NCBI GenBank assembly: GCA_016859345.1
Contig: CM029131.1
Coordinates: forward strand, 4,226,820-4,290,819
Source of the DNA: Istiophorus platypterus
Taxonomy: Eukaryota > Chordata > Actinopteri > Istiophoriformes > Istiophoridae
DNA length: 64,000 nt
Direction: 5' to 3'
A model generated the notes under the pieces. The model worked only from the letters and a program-made list of their open reading frames with translations, had not been told where the DNA came from and ran no database searches. Positions 34,929 through 48,135 of this stretch are shown in pieces (position 1 is the first letter of the stretch; every line of letters starts with the position of its first letter). The position numbers and the translations under genes are program-made.

Positions 34929-37259
34929 CAAAGTTTTAGTCCTAAATCTTTTATATTAAAAACGCAGAATGCATCTATCTCCATCAGACAATAGATTCAT
35001 TAGTCCTTTGCTTTTTTTTACATTGAGATATAATGTTTGTTCTGATGCCTTTTCTTCCTCTGCTTTTGAACAAACAAAGGTTTTCATTCTCTCTCCCTCC
35101 CTTTTATACTTTTTCTGAGCCACACATTCATATAAATACACAGACTGTAAAGTAAATGGATTTGGAGTATGTCCACCCATCCTAATCTGTTGGCCAATAC
35201 AAGCTGACTGAGACCTAGCAGGTGCTAGACACTTGTCTGTGGAATGTGGAGGGCCAGACCTCAGACCTCCCACCAGGACTGAGCTTCCTCTGTGCTGCAA
35301 CTGTGTGTGTGTGTGTGTGATAGGTGTGGAGGGTGTGTGGGTGGCGGTCACCACCTGCTCACAACCTAAATTCTATTTTCTCAGGACCAAAACATTGCAG
35401 TGCACACTGCACAGGTTTTTTTCAAATTCTGATCAATTTAATTGCTAAATTGGAATGAACTGAATTTTCTAAATATCACAGATGTTTTGTTTTAACTTAT
35501 GGCAAAGAACAGGGCCTATATACAGTTTATGATATCAATGCATATTCTCTCATATTGAGATTTTCTCAAAATACATCTTTTAGTTTACTATATGATTGGT
35601 ATTATACTGTTGCCTCCGCTAGTAGATAACAAGTAAAAAATGTCCTAATAGAATTTGTTTGTTTTTTTTTTAAAGAAAATTTGCTTTAGTGAGTTCACAA
35701 AAAAAACAACTGTCAAGATACATAATTACTACACTGAGTTGAAAAAAAATCCTTTAATTTTTTTGTACAGTATAGTACACAGTTATCCAAGATTTATTAA
35801 AATGTAAAAAAAAATCCATTCACATTTCACAAGTTAGTGTACACATTCATACAATAATTATAGTAACTTCTTTTTTTTTTTTTTGGTAAGCAATCTTAAA
35901 AAAAACAAAAAAAACCAAAAGGAACTAATAATGAATCCTCCTCAGACTACAACTGCTTCATAATAGACCAAGGTCTAGATGGACCTGCTGTTGTCTCCTC
36001 CCTCTGTTTGCACTGTGTATGTATCCTTTACCATTCCAATGCTCACTGGGTCAGCTGGACTAATATCTGCTGCTGGTCTGCACTTGCAAGTGTGCTGACT
36101 AAGAATATATGCAACATGTGGGTGAAATACCAACTAAGAAAATAATGGGTCATAAATTTGCATTCACCATCTTTTGTTGTATGAATTTGGAAAAAGGCAG
36201 CCTGGTAAAAACAACATATAAGGAGATCCTAACACATTTAGCCTGAATAGCCAATCCAGGGGCTAATTCTTATTTACTTTTGTTTGGACACAGAGCGTTT
36301 GAAAGGATTTATGTGAAACTGAATTTTATTCTGAAATCTTTAGGGAGGTCATGCTGCGTGCGCCAGTACACATTGTTTTGCCGTAGTCGCGCTTCCCGGT
36401 CTCTAAAATGGATTCGGTGGGTGCAAAGTTAGCATGTTTACGAGAATAAAACCCAGGCTGAAAAATACAAGAAATACCCTGTAAGGTTTGTGTCAGGCCT
36501 TATGTTTGACGTTAACTTGCAAAAAAACAACTTCTTTTGAAATATGAATTAATTCTACATGTTTAGTAATGTGATTTAAAAAATAATTTTTTTTATTTTA
36601 TTTTTAAATTTTTTTTCAATCCCATGCTGATTGCTAGGCTCACACTATGTGAATTCCTCAGACATGCACATATCGTCACATGAGACCACAGTGAGTTAAC
36701 TGCAGGCTTCCCTCTTGTGGCTCAGCATTAAAATAATACTATTAATTCAAGCTTATCAGTGTAACAACTCACTGCATTAAATGTGTGTGAATCGGCAGAA
36801 AAGCACTCTGTTTGCTGTCTCCAGTGTCTTAAATGTAGATTAATGCTACCTTCCTGCCTCTCAGCTGCCAGGCAATTATGAGCAATAATCAAATTTTCAT
36901 GGTCTGCTCTCTTAGTAGGTCATTACCCGCCACCTCATTACCCCCCATCCACATTCCCAGTACTTTGACCAAATACAAGATGATGAGGAAAGTTTCGTGG
37001 GTGTTGATGTTATTGTGCGCTGAATTTTTTGTGGCTGTTGTTATTCTAACCAATGAAAAGCACGAGTCAGTGCTTTAAAAAACATGTAGAATATTCACGA
37101 GTAGGATAATTGAGCTTGTGTTTTGACCCGAATGTGTAGCATTTCACATTTAAGAGATTCCACTAGACTTGAATAGAGGTAAAGTGTGAACTGCTGATTT
37201 ATTTCTCCTCCTCTTCCCCTGCCTCTCTCTTTTCCTCCCTTTCCCCATTCCTCTCTCAT

Positions 37260-37680
37260 TTTTCCCGGTGTCAGGATGACTGATTGTAGCCAGCACAACC
37301 GGGTGTCCGGCATTATGCCTCCAACAAATGACTGCGGCCTGCTTGGCCAGACCTTGGACCGGACAGAAATCAATATTTCACCATTTAAAATCCATCAAAA
37401 CAGGATTTTTGAGAGTGCTACAGCTGCCTGCATTCCCTTCCACCCACCACCAGCCACCTTCACCGACTCCCCCCATTTCCACCCCTGCCATGCCACGAAC
37501 ACTGAATCAGACACTTTGTAGTTACAACTAGTAATCAATAAGCCAGCACCTTCACAGATCTTAACCACGGTCGCCTCGTCGCGGTGATGGATGGTGAGGA
37601 AGGCTGCGATTCATTTTGTCAGGCCATTACGCCTGCAAATTCTGTCCACTTCATCCTGCAGATGATCATTTTTCACACTT
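37260..37680. promoter_or_regulatory. Candidate conserved non-coding element
   Basis: Begins right after a pyrimidine tract (37200-37265) and ends before a purine tract (37690-37880). Contains gtgtccggcattatgcctcc and ggtcgcctcgtcgcggtgatgg, with more CpGs than the surroundings. No coding frame recognised. Inference. Confidence 0.25.
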
Positions 37681-38688
37681 CATAAGAAGCAGAAATGGGT
37701 CGCGATGGAGGAGAGGAAGAGAGGAAAGGCGGACAATGAGACGGCAGACACAGGAAGACAGTAGGGAAGAAACGAAGAATATGGGAAAAGGTTGAGGGCA
37801 AAATGCAGAACTAAGGGGGGGGAGGTGAAAACGAGAGCGATGACAGACGGTAGAGAAAGCAGAAAGACGAAGGAGAAAGCAGAGATGTAAACCAGACCGA
37901 GTGGCTCCTGTAGCCATTTTGGCTTTTTCTGCTGGCGAAAATAATGACATACATACAGAAAATGCTCCCTTTGTGACAAGGAATCATTAAAACTTCAAAT
38001 TTTTTTGATGTTAATGTTTTAACTCCTGCTGAAAAAAATCACCTTAATCTGTATAAGCTGAGAAACAACCTTTTGAATTATGAAAACCTCTCTGAACTGA
38101 TTGGAATAAGCCACAACAACAAAAGAAGTACGTTTGTTAAGCTACAAACAAGACAGCAAGCTACACTGTCTGTGTCTGTGGTGTGTGTAACCAAATCAGT
38201 CAGGGGGGAAATTGATTTTTTTTTTCTCCCCCCCACTCTGAAAGCATTTTATCGCTATAAAGCACACAAGGGCAAAGTAACCATGAACAAGTCCCACTAG
38301 TCAAACGTATTATGTTTACAAAACGGCAAAGTGGTAAATTAGTCGAGCTAAAACGCACCGCGCACATCCACACAGTGAAATATTGTGCCATCACTACACT
38401 CCATGTTCAATTATAATAGCCATGGAGTGCTTTGTGTAAAATATCGGCTTGTATTAGAAAATGTAATGGTGTCAGGTGGACTTAAATAGGAGAGAGAACA
38501 AGATGAATCCTACTTGGAATCCTTTCTGTCTTCCTTCTTTCACCTTCTGTCATTTGCATTAATATGCCCCCCCCACTCCTCTTCCTTCCCCCTCTCCCAC
38601 CTTTCTCTTCCTCTCCCTCTTGGCCCAGCTCCGAAGGAACCACAGTGTTCTTGTTGGATCGATCTTGCCTTTGAAAACAAGCGACAGC

Positions 38689-38702
38689 TGGTGTGTGTGT
38701 GC

Positions 38703-38793
<91 letters not shown>
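38689..38793. repeat. (TG)n microsatellite
   Basis: About 105 bases of TG with GCGTGC interruptions near the left end. Forms the left boundary of the family D repeat. Confidence 0.98.
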
Positions 38794-38794
<1 letters not shown>

Positions 38795-39060
38795 CCACAT
38801 GCAAGTGGGTGGTCTTGTTTTACTATATTTGTGGAGTCCAAAACCAAGATTATACTTATACATTATACTTATGGGGGCCGAAATGCTGGACCCTTCAAGT
38901 TTAAACGGCTGTTTTAAGGTTAAGATTTGGTTTAAGGGTTGAGGTTTGTGTTAGGTTGAGGTTGGGCAATGAGGAAAGGCAATGCCTTATGTCAGTGAGA
39001 CATGAGTGACATGATAGTGACACGGAGTAGCTCATTTGTGTGTTGTTGTGTGTGTGTTTT
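38794..39060 (+). repeat. Degenerate TG-flanked interspersed repeat, family D
   Basis: Between the (TG)n run and a second short TG run (39038-39058) lie, in order: tactatatttgtggagtcc, ggctgttttaaggtta, ggtttgtgttaggttgagg, and gaggaaaggcaatgccttatgtcagtgagacatg. I recognise the fish repeat whose consensus reads 'TTGTGGGGACC ... GGCTGTTT ... GGTTAGGGTTAGG ... ATGCATTATGTCAATGAG' and which is commonly bounded by TG runs. Confidence 0.7.
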
Positions 39061-40069
39061 TTGTTGTTCTTGTTTGTGGTCCATATGTTGGCCCTCCTGG
39101 CCCTGCTGGCTGGCTGATAGCTTAGGCTATGAGCTTGCTTAAAAATTTAATTTGTTTTTTGCTACTTCTTACTTCTTGACAACAGACAAACAGAAACAGT
39201 GTCCTGCCAGCTGCCCGCTGCCGAGAAAAAAAGCCAGAAAAAGACACGGCGCACTCCACTACACACATGAGACAGGCTCGCTCTTTTTGTTATTTGTTAA
39301 AAATTGGAAACATTATTTTCTAAATACAGAATGAACTGGAGCTGAGATGATTAATATCTCAAAATAGTTAAATGGCAACAATTATGGTCATTTGTTTAAT
39401 TTTTTCAGTTTAAATGCTACAAGATCACTCATCAACTTGGGCTTCAGGAGATTTTGATGTGCATTTTTCAGAACTGAATTCAGTACAGCTTTTCTGTGTC
39501 ACCAAGGCTTGAACTGTCGCCTTTTGGAGCACCAACTCAACACGGTTACTTGTGATGTAGCTTGGTCAAGTTAATTCTCCATAGCTGCCACAAATGACAT
39601 TAAACCACCTACAGGAACAACGATGACAATGATGTAGTTACATGATAAATGTGTAACCGTACCTGATCCATAACCTGACAGGCTCATAGCAAGAATTCAT
39701 ATGGATGAGGATACAATAAACCGCAGTGCATCTGAAGTTAAGGTCTCACCTCATAACAGTTGATATTAGTATGTGCTATCAAGGCCTAAATGTCCAACCA
39801 CTAATGCAGCTGATCTCATTGACTTACATCAATATTTGAATTGTATATAACTTTTGACAATACTGTCCCCTAGAAATACTTTCCCACGTTGTGGTGGCAG
39901 TGTAATTGGTGGCTGGATTATGTTCAGAGTTTTTGGATTGAAGAGCTACATTTATTAACATCAGTGGAGTCACCAGGAGGTGGATGGGATGGGTTGCAGG
40001 CGTACAAAGCGCACGCCTGTCACATCTGTCACACCAGAGACTGGAGTTTCCCAACCACAATCCAGTCTG

Positions 40070-40320
40070 TGGTCAGGTTTAGGCAACAAAAATACTTTCA
40101 TTAGGGTTAAATGTAAATAAACACATTGTGTCTGACGTCACTGTGAACTTATTCCGTGTTAAACTAGATCTCAAGCTTTCCCTAATCTTAACCAAGTGCT
40201 GTCAGTTTCTAAACATAACCATAAAGCAGTATAATAATGTAGTCACTATGAGTGGATATCATGGTGACCGGATATTTTGGTAAAAAACAAATAAGTTGCC
40301 TCTTCACCTTTTAATGAGAT
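40070..40320 (+). repeat. Probable interspersed repeat with gtttaggcaacaaaa signature
   Basis: Contains ggtcaggtttaggcaacaaaa, catt-agggtta and later cctaatcttaaccaag and aaacataaccataaag. The phrase is frequent in fish repeats. Boundaries are not clear. Confidence 0.45.
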
Positions 40321-40989
40321 GTTCAGTATCAGCATAATCGTGATCTGCAGATTCACTGTTACCTTAATAGAAAACATAATCTGGTCATGACTGTGTTCCT
40401 TACAAATCATTTTTGCTGTTTCAATCAGTTGTATATAAAGGTAATCTTAGGAGACAGAGTTGCTCTTGAACATTATAGTTTGAATTAGCACTAAGTGGAA
40501 TGGATAAAATCTTCTATCCCGGCATATGATATTTTATACCTAAGTATCTATAGTATTTCTGGAAAATTAATAAAGGAACTGTTAATAGATAAAATGACCA
40601 GTTGCAGTTTTTTTTTCTAAATCCAGCAAATTAAATACCTGGTAATCCACGGTATCACAATGATTCAAAAATCATATAGAAGCTCACTAATGCCATTGAT
40701 TTGCAGCATTGCCCATGATGGACTAATACACCCAGAGGTATTGAAGGGAGAGAGACCCTGATATAAAAGCTACAGCAGAGTCTCATGGTAGAACGTCGTA
40801 TCATCCACCAATACCTACTATATGTAGCAGTACTGCATGAGTGACTTCTCAGTCTGTGCATTAATGGGCAGATTAAAGGGTCTTTTCAGCCCGAAAAAAA
40901 GTTCGTCTTTTTTGTAGCTGTTGTGTGGCAGGAGTCCCAAGGACTGATAATTCTTCTGATTAAATGACAGCGAATGAAAACCGTAATCT

Positions 40990-41480
40990 CTCTGACTGCG
41001 TGTTTCCTGTCCTCCCTCCCTCCTCCTCTCCACTTTTTTTCTTCCCTCCAAATTTTTTTGAAGCATCCTTGGATCACAGCAGAGGGTCCGATGTAATCTG
41101 TTGTTACAACTCTGTGTCCTCTTTCTTTTCTGCTTCTTCATCTGGTTCTGTTTGGACCCTCCAAAGACAACAAACTATGTCTGGCTCATTCTTTCATTTT
41201 TTTCTTTTGTCATCTCTTCTGTCTCCTGTCTATATTCTCATTTCTTTTGTCCTCTTTTTCTTCTTTGCTTTTTATCACTCAATGATATTCTCCATCTGCA
41301 CCTTATCTGTTTTTTTTCTTGCTTTCTCTCCCATTTATCTGTTCTCCATCTCCAGCCCTTTTTTATTTCTTCATCCTAATTATTCTTCTTTTTGTCTCCT
41401 TTGTGTTCTCTCCTTGCTCCTCCTTTCATACCTCTTAACCTCTTTCTTTCCATTACAACCTCTCTTTCTTTTCCCATCAT
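40990..41480. repeat. Pyrimidine-rich tract
   Basis: About 490 bases overwhelmingly C/T on the plus strand. This explains the long open frames rich in Ser, Leu and Phe. Potential triplex-forming DNA. A purine-rich tract follows at 41700-42040. Confidence 0.9.
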
Positions 41481-41644
41481 AACAATGTTCTCTTAATAGG
41501 AAACCATCAGTCACGATAAAAGTCCGGCCTCCTCTCTTCCACCATTTAACATCCACGTTATTAGTGACATTCCTGCGGACTCTCTTTCTCACATACACAT
41601 CTCATACTGCCTCACCCCAGCCTCTGCGCCAACCCTGACTGACT

Positions 41645-41715
41645 GCAAAGTCAGCATCTCTTTTATGAAAATTAATGGGAAGTGTGTTGAGATGTGGGGG
41701 TCAAGACAGGAGGGG
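41645..41715 (+). repeat. Direct repeat unit 1 (partner at 41957)
   Basis: Shares gcaaagtcagcatct, then atg-aaattaatggg and tcaagacag with 41957-42024, in the same order and spacing within a few bases. Confidence 0.85.
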
Positions 41716-41956
41716 AAATACGAGTAAATGAAATAACCAAAGTAGAGATGGAGACAAAGGGAAATGGGCAGTGAAACACACACAAGGAAAGATGAGAGGT
41801 GGAGATAAAGGAAGGCAGAGAGACGATGTAAGAGCAAATACAGTAACAAATGGCAGAAAAATAGACAGAAAAAGGAAGAGGCAGAAAACAAATGGGAGAG
41901 ATAAATGGGGAAATGTGACAAGAGAGATGGAGGGCGAGGCAGAGGAAGGGATAGAG

Positions 41957-42024
41957 GCAAAGTCAGCATCTGTCATGGAAATTAATGGGGAAAATGACAA
42001 GTTATGGAGTCAAGACAGCGAGGG
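41957..42024 (+). repeat. Direct repeat unit 2 (partner at 41645)
   Basis: Second copy of the roughly 70-base unit, about 310 bases downstream. The block between the copies is strongly purine-rich. Confidence 0.85.
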
Positions 42025-43868
42025 AGGGAGTGAGTGAAAGAGATGGAGGTGTAGTTAGAGGGTCTGCCGCCAGAGTACACAGAGGTGACGGGGGGGAAGG
42101 CTGATTTGGTTCTGATAACGTTACTATGCCATGAACTTTTCTTTTTTCTTTTTTTGTTGCCTCTTCACCTGTCACACTTGCACTAGATTTTCTTTCTGCT
42201 AAACAATCCTATTTATGTGTGAGAGGTTGAGTAGGTTCAAATTAGGAAGGTAATTTAGGTAAGGGTTAGGATTGTGAATGCAGGGGTTGCCAAATTGTTG
42301 TAAAAATGACAATGGACTTAACTGAATGTGGAGCTCTGTTGTTCATGTGTACTCCATCGTACTGAAATTATCCTTTTAGGGTAAAAACCAGAATGCTGTT
42401 GAGGAGAAACTCTTCTCTTCAAGCTGGTTCAGATCCTGAAAATATAATTTCATTCTTATTATCATCCATAGTGTTGGGCTAATGTCAGCTGTACAGAAAC
42501 GGACTGCTATTTTTTGAACAAGGATGATATTACCCCTACATTACCAGCTTCTGTCTTATTTCTGTTTATCACAGCTGTATCTGCTGGTCAGCTTTTGTCT
42601 GAATAACCAGAAGGGGGCACAAAACTACTGGCTTAGAGTCACTACAGGCCAAACAGAGCAGCTACAGGCCTCCCTCTCTGGCGGCCGGCTGGATTTATTT
42701 CTAACTTTTAGTTTGTATATTTTTATATAGATGGAAGAGGGATTTTTTTTTTTTTTTAATAGTCATCTAAAAACTGAAATTGGCTGGAAGTGTTTTTTTT
42801 TCTGTAGACACTAATTTAACTATGAAAAAAAACAAACAAATTCATTTGTATTTGTTGTTTTCACAAGACATAAAGTAATTAAGAGAAGTTGTAAAGAAAC
42901 ACCAGACAAAATAAAAATACTCATGATTAGGATTTCAAAAGCATTAAATCAGTTAAAAATGAAATAAAAGCTAACTTAAAAAACAAATTGTATTTATATT
43001 TTATTTGTTATGCAGATATCAGGGAAGTTCATAGCAGAAATAAAGAGATGCATCTAAAAATGGAGGGACACATTTTAATTAATGCTACAACTGGATAAAT
43101 TACATTCTACTTAAAGCATCTAAAAACTGAAAATCAAAATAGGAGTTCTTGCAGAAAAAAATAAAAACAAAACCAACGAACCATCACACAGCTTGTATTT
43201 AAGTACAGTATGTGTGTATTTTTTGTCAGACACCATGTGGACGGTTTAAGTTTTATTAAATGAGAAATCAGCACAGGTTAAGTAGCTCAGAGGCGGGGAC
43301 AAAAGCCAGTTTCCTTTCTGCTTGTCACCTTTTGTGCCAAAGCACATTGGAGGATTGAACCTGTCAGTCAAGACTCAAACCAGCATGTTGCCCCTGCAGC
43401 AAGACAATGACGAGCCCCCCCGCCTTTTCAGGCTTTACCCTTTGAAGGGGCTGTTAATGGCATTTTAGTGAAACAAAAACTGACACCCTGTCGCCATGAG
43501 AAACAACACACAACATGTCATGTTGTTTTTAAATAGGCTTCCACTCCAAAAACCTTTTGATATTTAATTCATAATTTTGTCTTGCCTTTTCTTAACTCTT
43601 GAAAATGTGCATAATTAATTTTGCCCTCAAAAATGAAACAGTAACCCTAATTTGCTAAAAGTATAAAATTCATTAAATAAAATTTAGCAGCAAAATTCTA
43701 CTGTTACAAACAATGCAGCTGTTCATCCTGATTTAGTTTTGCACATTAACATATTTGTTTGAACATACTACTGTATATGTGTAAGCAGTCTTGTACATTT
43801 ATAATATTTAGTCCTTTTTCATTTGAGAAAGTCCACAAATCCATGTGAACTAATATTAAAGATAATAT

Positions 43869-43872
<4 letters not shown>

Positions 43873-43908
<36 letters not shown>
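43873..43908. repeat. (TG)n microsatellite
   Basis: 18 TG units, followed about 25 bases later by a 20-odd-base poly(T). Confidence 0.97.
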
Positions 43909-43909
<1 letters not shown>

Positions 43910-44079
43910 AGAATAAAAGTAATTTCTCTTTTCTTTTTTTTTTTTTTTTTTTTTTAAGTTTATTGCTTTCTCAGTTGGGAAGAGGGGGGGAAAGGAGAAA
44001 GGGAATTGGGTGCTAAAGCACAGATTGAAAAAACTTCCCTCGGCCAGCCAAGCATCACAGACTTCAAAGTGAAGACATT

Positions 44080-44330
44080 GTTTGGGAGGAACAATGGCTG
44101 CCGTCACAGTCCAGGAGTTTGTGTGTTGTTGCGTGTTTGCGCTCCCAGAATCCCCCTCTGACGGCAAAATCACTGGATTATCAAACCAGCAGATGCAAAC
44201 CGCAGAGAACAATATCATCGGCAGCCCTCAGAGGGGAATCCTCAGAGGCCCGTCTGTAAGAGATGCACAGATAACATCAGACAAAGAAAGTAGGTACTTC
44301 TTATGAATGCTGGGAAACTCCAGAGTTATT
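44080..44330. promoter_or_regulatory. Candidate conserved non-coding element
   Basis: Unique, complex sequence (for example ctgacggcaaaatcactgga and gcagccctcagaggggaatcc) following AT-rich and simple-sequence DNA. A 74-codon frame through it has no recognisable homology. Inference. Confidence 0.25.
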
Positions 44331-47300
44331 CACTCTGATTCACTGGTATTTTTTTTTAATAATTTACTTAGCCACAAAACACAAAACTGGCATGAAAAAA
44401 ACATTTAACAATAAGCTAGCTTTATTAAACTTGAATGTATTTAATATACTCTTAACCATATGAACACTTGACTTTATAACTTGACATTCAACAAATCATT
44501 GGTGTCACAACACTGTAAAATATCTTGCTTTAAATTTACACTCAATTACTGGATACAAGTTTAATTACTTTTGCTTACTGTAATTTAACAGTATGTTGCT
44601 TTAGAAATACAGCAGTGGAATTTTGATTCTAAAACCAAGCGCAGTTTACAAATTACAGTGCCTGTCATCATATATGATTTACACAGTAAAGAGGAAAGTT
44701 TATAAAGTGAAGATTTTAAAGTGGATCCGTTTCAAACCTCATTCGATGCTTCATTCCAGCATCGTCCAATTATTAAAAAAAAAAAGAGAGAAAAAAGTTT
44801 AATGCGGCAAAACCTACACGTCTTATTGTCTTCAACAAGGTTAAACGAATCCAGAGAATTATTAAGAAACACCATCGGGCCAAGCTCAAGCACACTCTGG
44901 AATGGACTGTCCCGGTCAGCTGGGAGCATATGGAAATGCCATTAAACTGTGATTTGCTGTGTCGACATCCTTATAACCTCTGGGATGCTTCAGCCATGGA
45001 GGTCCAGACTACTATGCCTTTCCCTGACACTTCAAAACCACAGACAGACTGGTGGGGATAATGCAAAACATAGAGACGGACTGGAAGATATCGAGACAAA
45101 CAAAAAAAAGGGAGAGAGAGACTGGAGAAAAGGGATGAAGACGGGTGAAAGACGGGCTGATTTCTTGTCACTGGTACACTTGCAAAAGTATTTAAAGTTT
45201 TTGTTTTATTACAGTTATTATTGGAGAAGCCGCTGGGACTGTCGCAATCCTGAAATAGTCTGTTTGAGAGGGGGAAATCCTTGGAGAAAGTCCACCTGGG
45301 CGTCCACTGGCCAAACAGAAAATCAATAAACATCAGAGGAATGGCAGGACACACACACACACACACTCACACAAACACGTGGAGAGGTTGAGTGAATAAA
45401 ACTAACAATAATCACACCTTATTAGTAGAGGCTCAAGTGAATGCTGACAGAATTGATCCCTGGGTCCATTAATGGGACTCATTAGCGTTTTAATGAAGCC
45501 AAGTTTGGCAGAAGCAAGACGGGAGAAAGGAAGAGAGAAAGAAAAAGGTTGAGGAGATCAACATGGTTGCTAAGAGAACATAAGAAATGTGGAAATTGAT
45601 AGATGACGCATTGCTGAGGATATGGGACAACCTTAGTGTTGTAAAGCAGTAAAAAATTATATACTTCAATATTAATTAGCTTTTAATTTTTTGCACAAAA
45701 TAACTTCTCGTGTTTCTTGAATATCTGTCTTATCTTAAGCAGCTTCCCTTCTCCACAACTGAACCTCCCCCTTTGCTATTATTAGCATGTAGCTTGTTAG
45801 CTAAAGCAAACTTGTTGCTGACAGAGGCAGCAAATTGTTGAAGATAACAGAATGCATGAGGCCACAGCAGTCTGGTGAGCCAGACTGGTGACAGACAAAC
45901 ACCAACATGTTATTACTACATGTTGGCGAATAGATTCTTGTCTGGTTCTTTTGGATATATTTTGTTCATTGAGCACTCCATGTAGGAGAACACTACTTCT
46001 GAGTTTTTTATTTTTTTTTCAATACCAAATAGTGGTGCAGAACCTTATTTAGGACCAATGAGCTACAGAATTGCTACTGTAAAGGGCGACGTAGAAATCA
46101 GTTCCACATGTTGATAGTGCTAAAACAAGGAGTCTTGGATCTTTAAGTTGAAATAATGTTTTCCATGCAGTTTAACTGTCAACTGCTGCAAGTGATTAAA
46201 GCACTACTGGGACCTGCTGAACTTCTACATTTACGGTTAGTGGAAAACTAAGTGGGATAGAGATAACTTTAATCGTCTCCTAAAAATTTTTTCTTTGGAG
46301 GCAGACAAAAACGCAGCGGTTGAGTTAAACCCCAAAGTGGCCTTACTAAAGTCTTTCTTTTTAACTAAAGGGGAACTTTGGTGAGTTCATATAAAGTTGG
46401 AGGACAGATACAGATTTATTTAAAAAAAAATGGGTCAGGCTTAAAAAAAAAAAAAGCACTGGATCCTATGTTTCCCACTATGCAACTCCATAACATCATC
46501 ATCACACCACTGATGCCATCATCACGGTTATTTTGCTCAGACTGTGACTTCAACGATTATAGTGAATATCAATTATTTAAGTCCATGTAAAAAAAAAGAA
46601 AAAACACATCTCAACTTTGCAGATCCGACATCTCCTAATGTCTTTTATTGTCCAAACAGAGTGACAGATGACATTAAACAACTGTTTTGATGGCATGTAA
46701 ACTTGTCATCATTTGCTACCAATTGAACGGAAAGCGAGGGGGGGTTGCTCAAATTGATAATGGTTCTTTGAGTAAATCTCAGCAGAACAGTTTATTTATT
46801 CAGTACTTGATTTTAGCCTATGGAGCACTTTTCCCTGTAGTACTGTTTGTAGAAGTAAAACAGTCAAAAAAGCAAAAAAGCAATGAAACATTGCAAGACC
46901 TGGAGGAATGCTGACACGTACAAATGCAGTTTATGCATTTAACTGACACTCTTATCTTAAGCAACGTAAAATAAATAGAAACAGAAAATATTCACTTGGA
47001 GAAAATCCGAGATAACCGAAATCCCAAGCAGCTGATGTGCATCCAGACAATAGATGTGACAAACATTTGTCTCTCCCTGAAATGATGACGGGAAATAAAA
47101 GAAGAGCTTAGTAAAGAAATACAAGCCGATGAGCTGTTTTTTTTTTTTTTGTTTGTTTTTTTTTTTTTGTCAGGAGTTTTTCTCAGTAGTTGTGCAGGAG
47201 GAAGAAGATACAGGAGGAGGCAGATTTGATTCAGAGGAGAGAGAGTGAGGGCTGGTGATTACTACAGCTTGCCAAAAGTGAAGAAAAATGATGTGCATAA

Positions 47301-47609
47301 TAGTTTCCTGTCTCCTGCAGTAGCTGATGGGGTGTTTTCTGCCTGAGCAGTGCCTCTGAAAACACAAACTTTAAGACTGGAGGCTTTTCTTCCCTTCGGA
47401 CAGTAAAACCATTGAGTGGGGAAAACACTGTGCTCAGTGTTTAGTGACAACCTGTCTGCAGGTCGTTTTACATTTTTACACTGTAATGACTCTTCTTTTA
47501 TTTCCTTATTACCAATAAAGCAGAAGCTGAATTGTACTCAGCCATGATTATTAGGATTTTTTGGAATATGAGAGGATGCAACCCTTAATTTTGAAGATGT
47601 GTGGAGGAA

Positions 47610-47785
47610 AAATGCTGGTGGAAAGTAACTAAGTACTTTCACTAATGCACTGTAACTTTTGAGGTACTTTTCTTGTACTTTATTTAAATATTTCCACTTA
47701 ATGCATCTTTATTCTTCCATTTATACAGTAACTTTTTACTCCTCAACATTTGACAGCTAAAAATACTTTGCAGATTTATACTGGG
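47610..47785 (-). repeat. Degenerate percomorph interspersed repeat, family C copy 2
   Basis: Reverse orientation of the repeat at 30870: tggtggaaagtaactaagtac, ttttgaggtacttttcttgtacttta, taactttttactcctcaacatttgacagc, actttgcagattta. Confidence 0.75.
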
Positions 47786-47924
47786 CCTGGGTGAGGACTA
47801 CAGGGGATGCAATGTGCAGTAACATGACTGCCTGATTAAATGACAAGATGTGTAGTTCATCCATGCCCTATAGAATGATACACAGAAGTGTTTTCTTTTA
47901 TTATAATTCATCACCAAATCTATT

Positions 47925-48135
47925 TTAGGTTGTAACAGCGCCATGGTTAAGATTTATTTAGGTTTTAATTGCAAACCTTCGCCATTATAGTGACTACAAT
48001 GACAAACTGGTTAAGGTGAGGGAATGACTGAGGTCATGGTTAAAAGAAACCAACACTGATTGTTGGGAGGAAATTGGACATGAACAGTGGTCTCCTGTCT
48101 TTAAATCCAACTTTTTGTCACTTGGACCTAAACCA
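47925..48135 (+). repeat. Probable old interspersed repeat with ggttaaggtgagggaa signature
   Basis: Contains ctggttaaggtgagggaa, catggttaaaagaaaccaac and tggtctcctgtctttaaatcc, phrases of a fish repeat I recognise loosely. Edges uncertain. Confidence 0.45.

Noticed and set aside
39605..39640. Minus-strand text resembling the miR-598 core (acgatgacaa then gatg)
   Set aside because: The seed region does not match, no hairpin is evident and the similarity is low-complexity. Noted because miR-598 lies in this human neighbourhood.
40964..41482. A 172-codon plus-strand frame rich in Ser, Phe and Leu
   Set aside because: Reflects the pyrimidine tract; no start context, splice sites or homology. 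The hydrophobic look comes from TTC/TCT/CTT codons.
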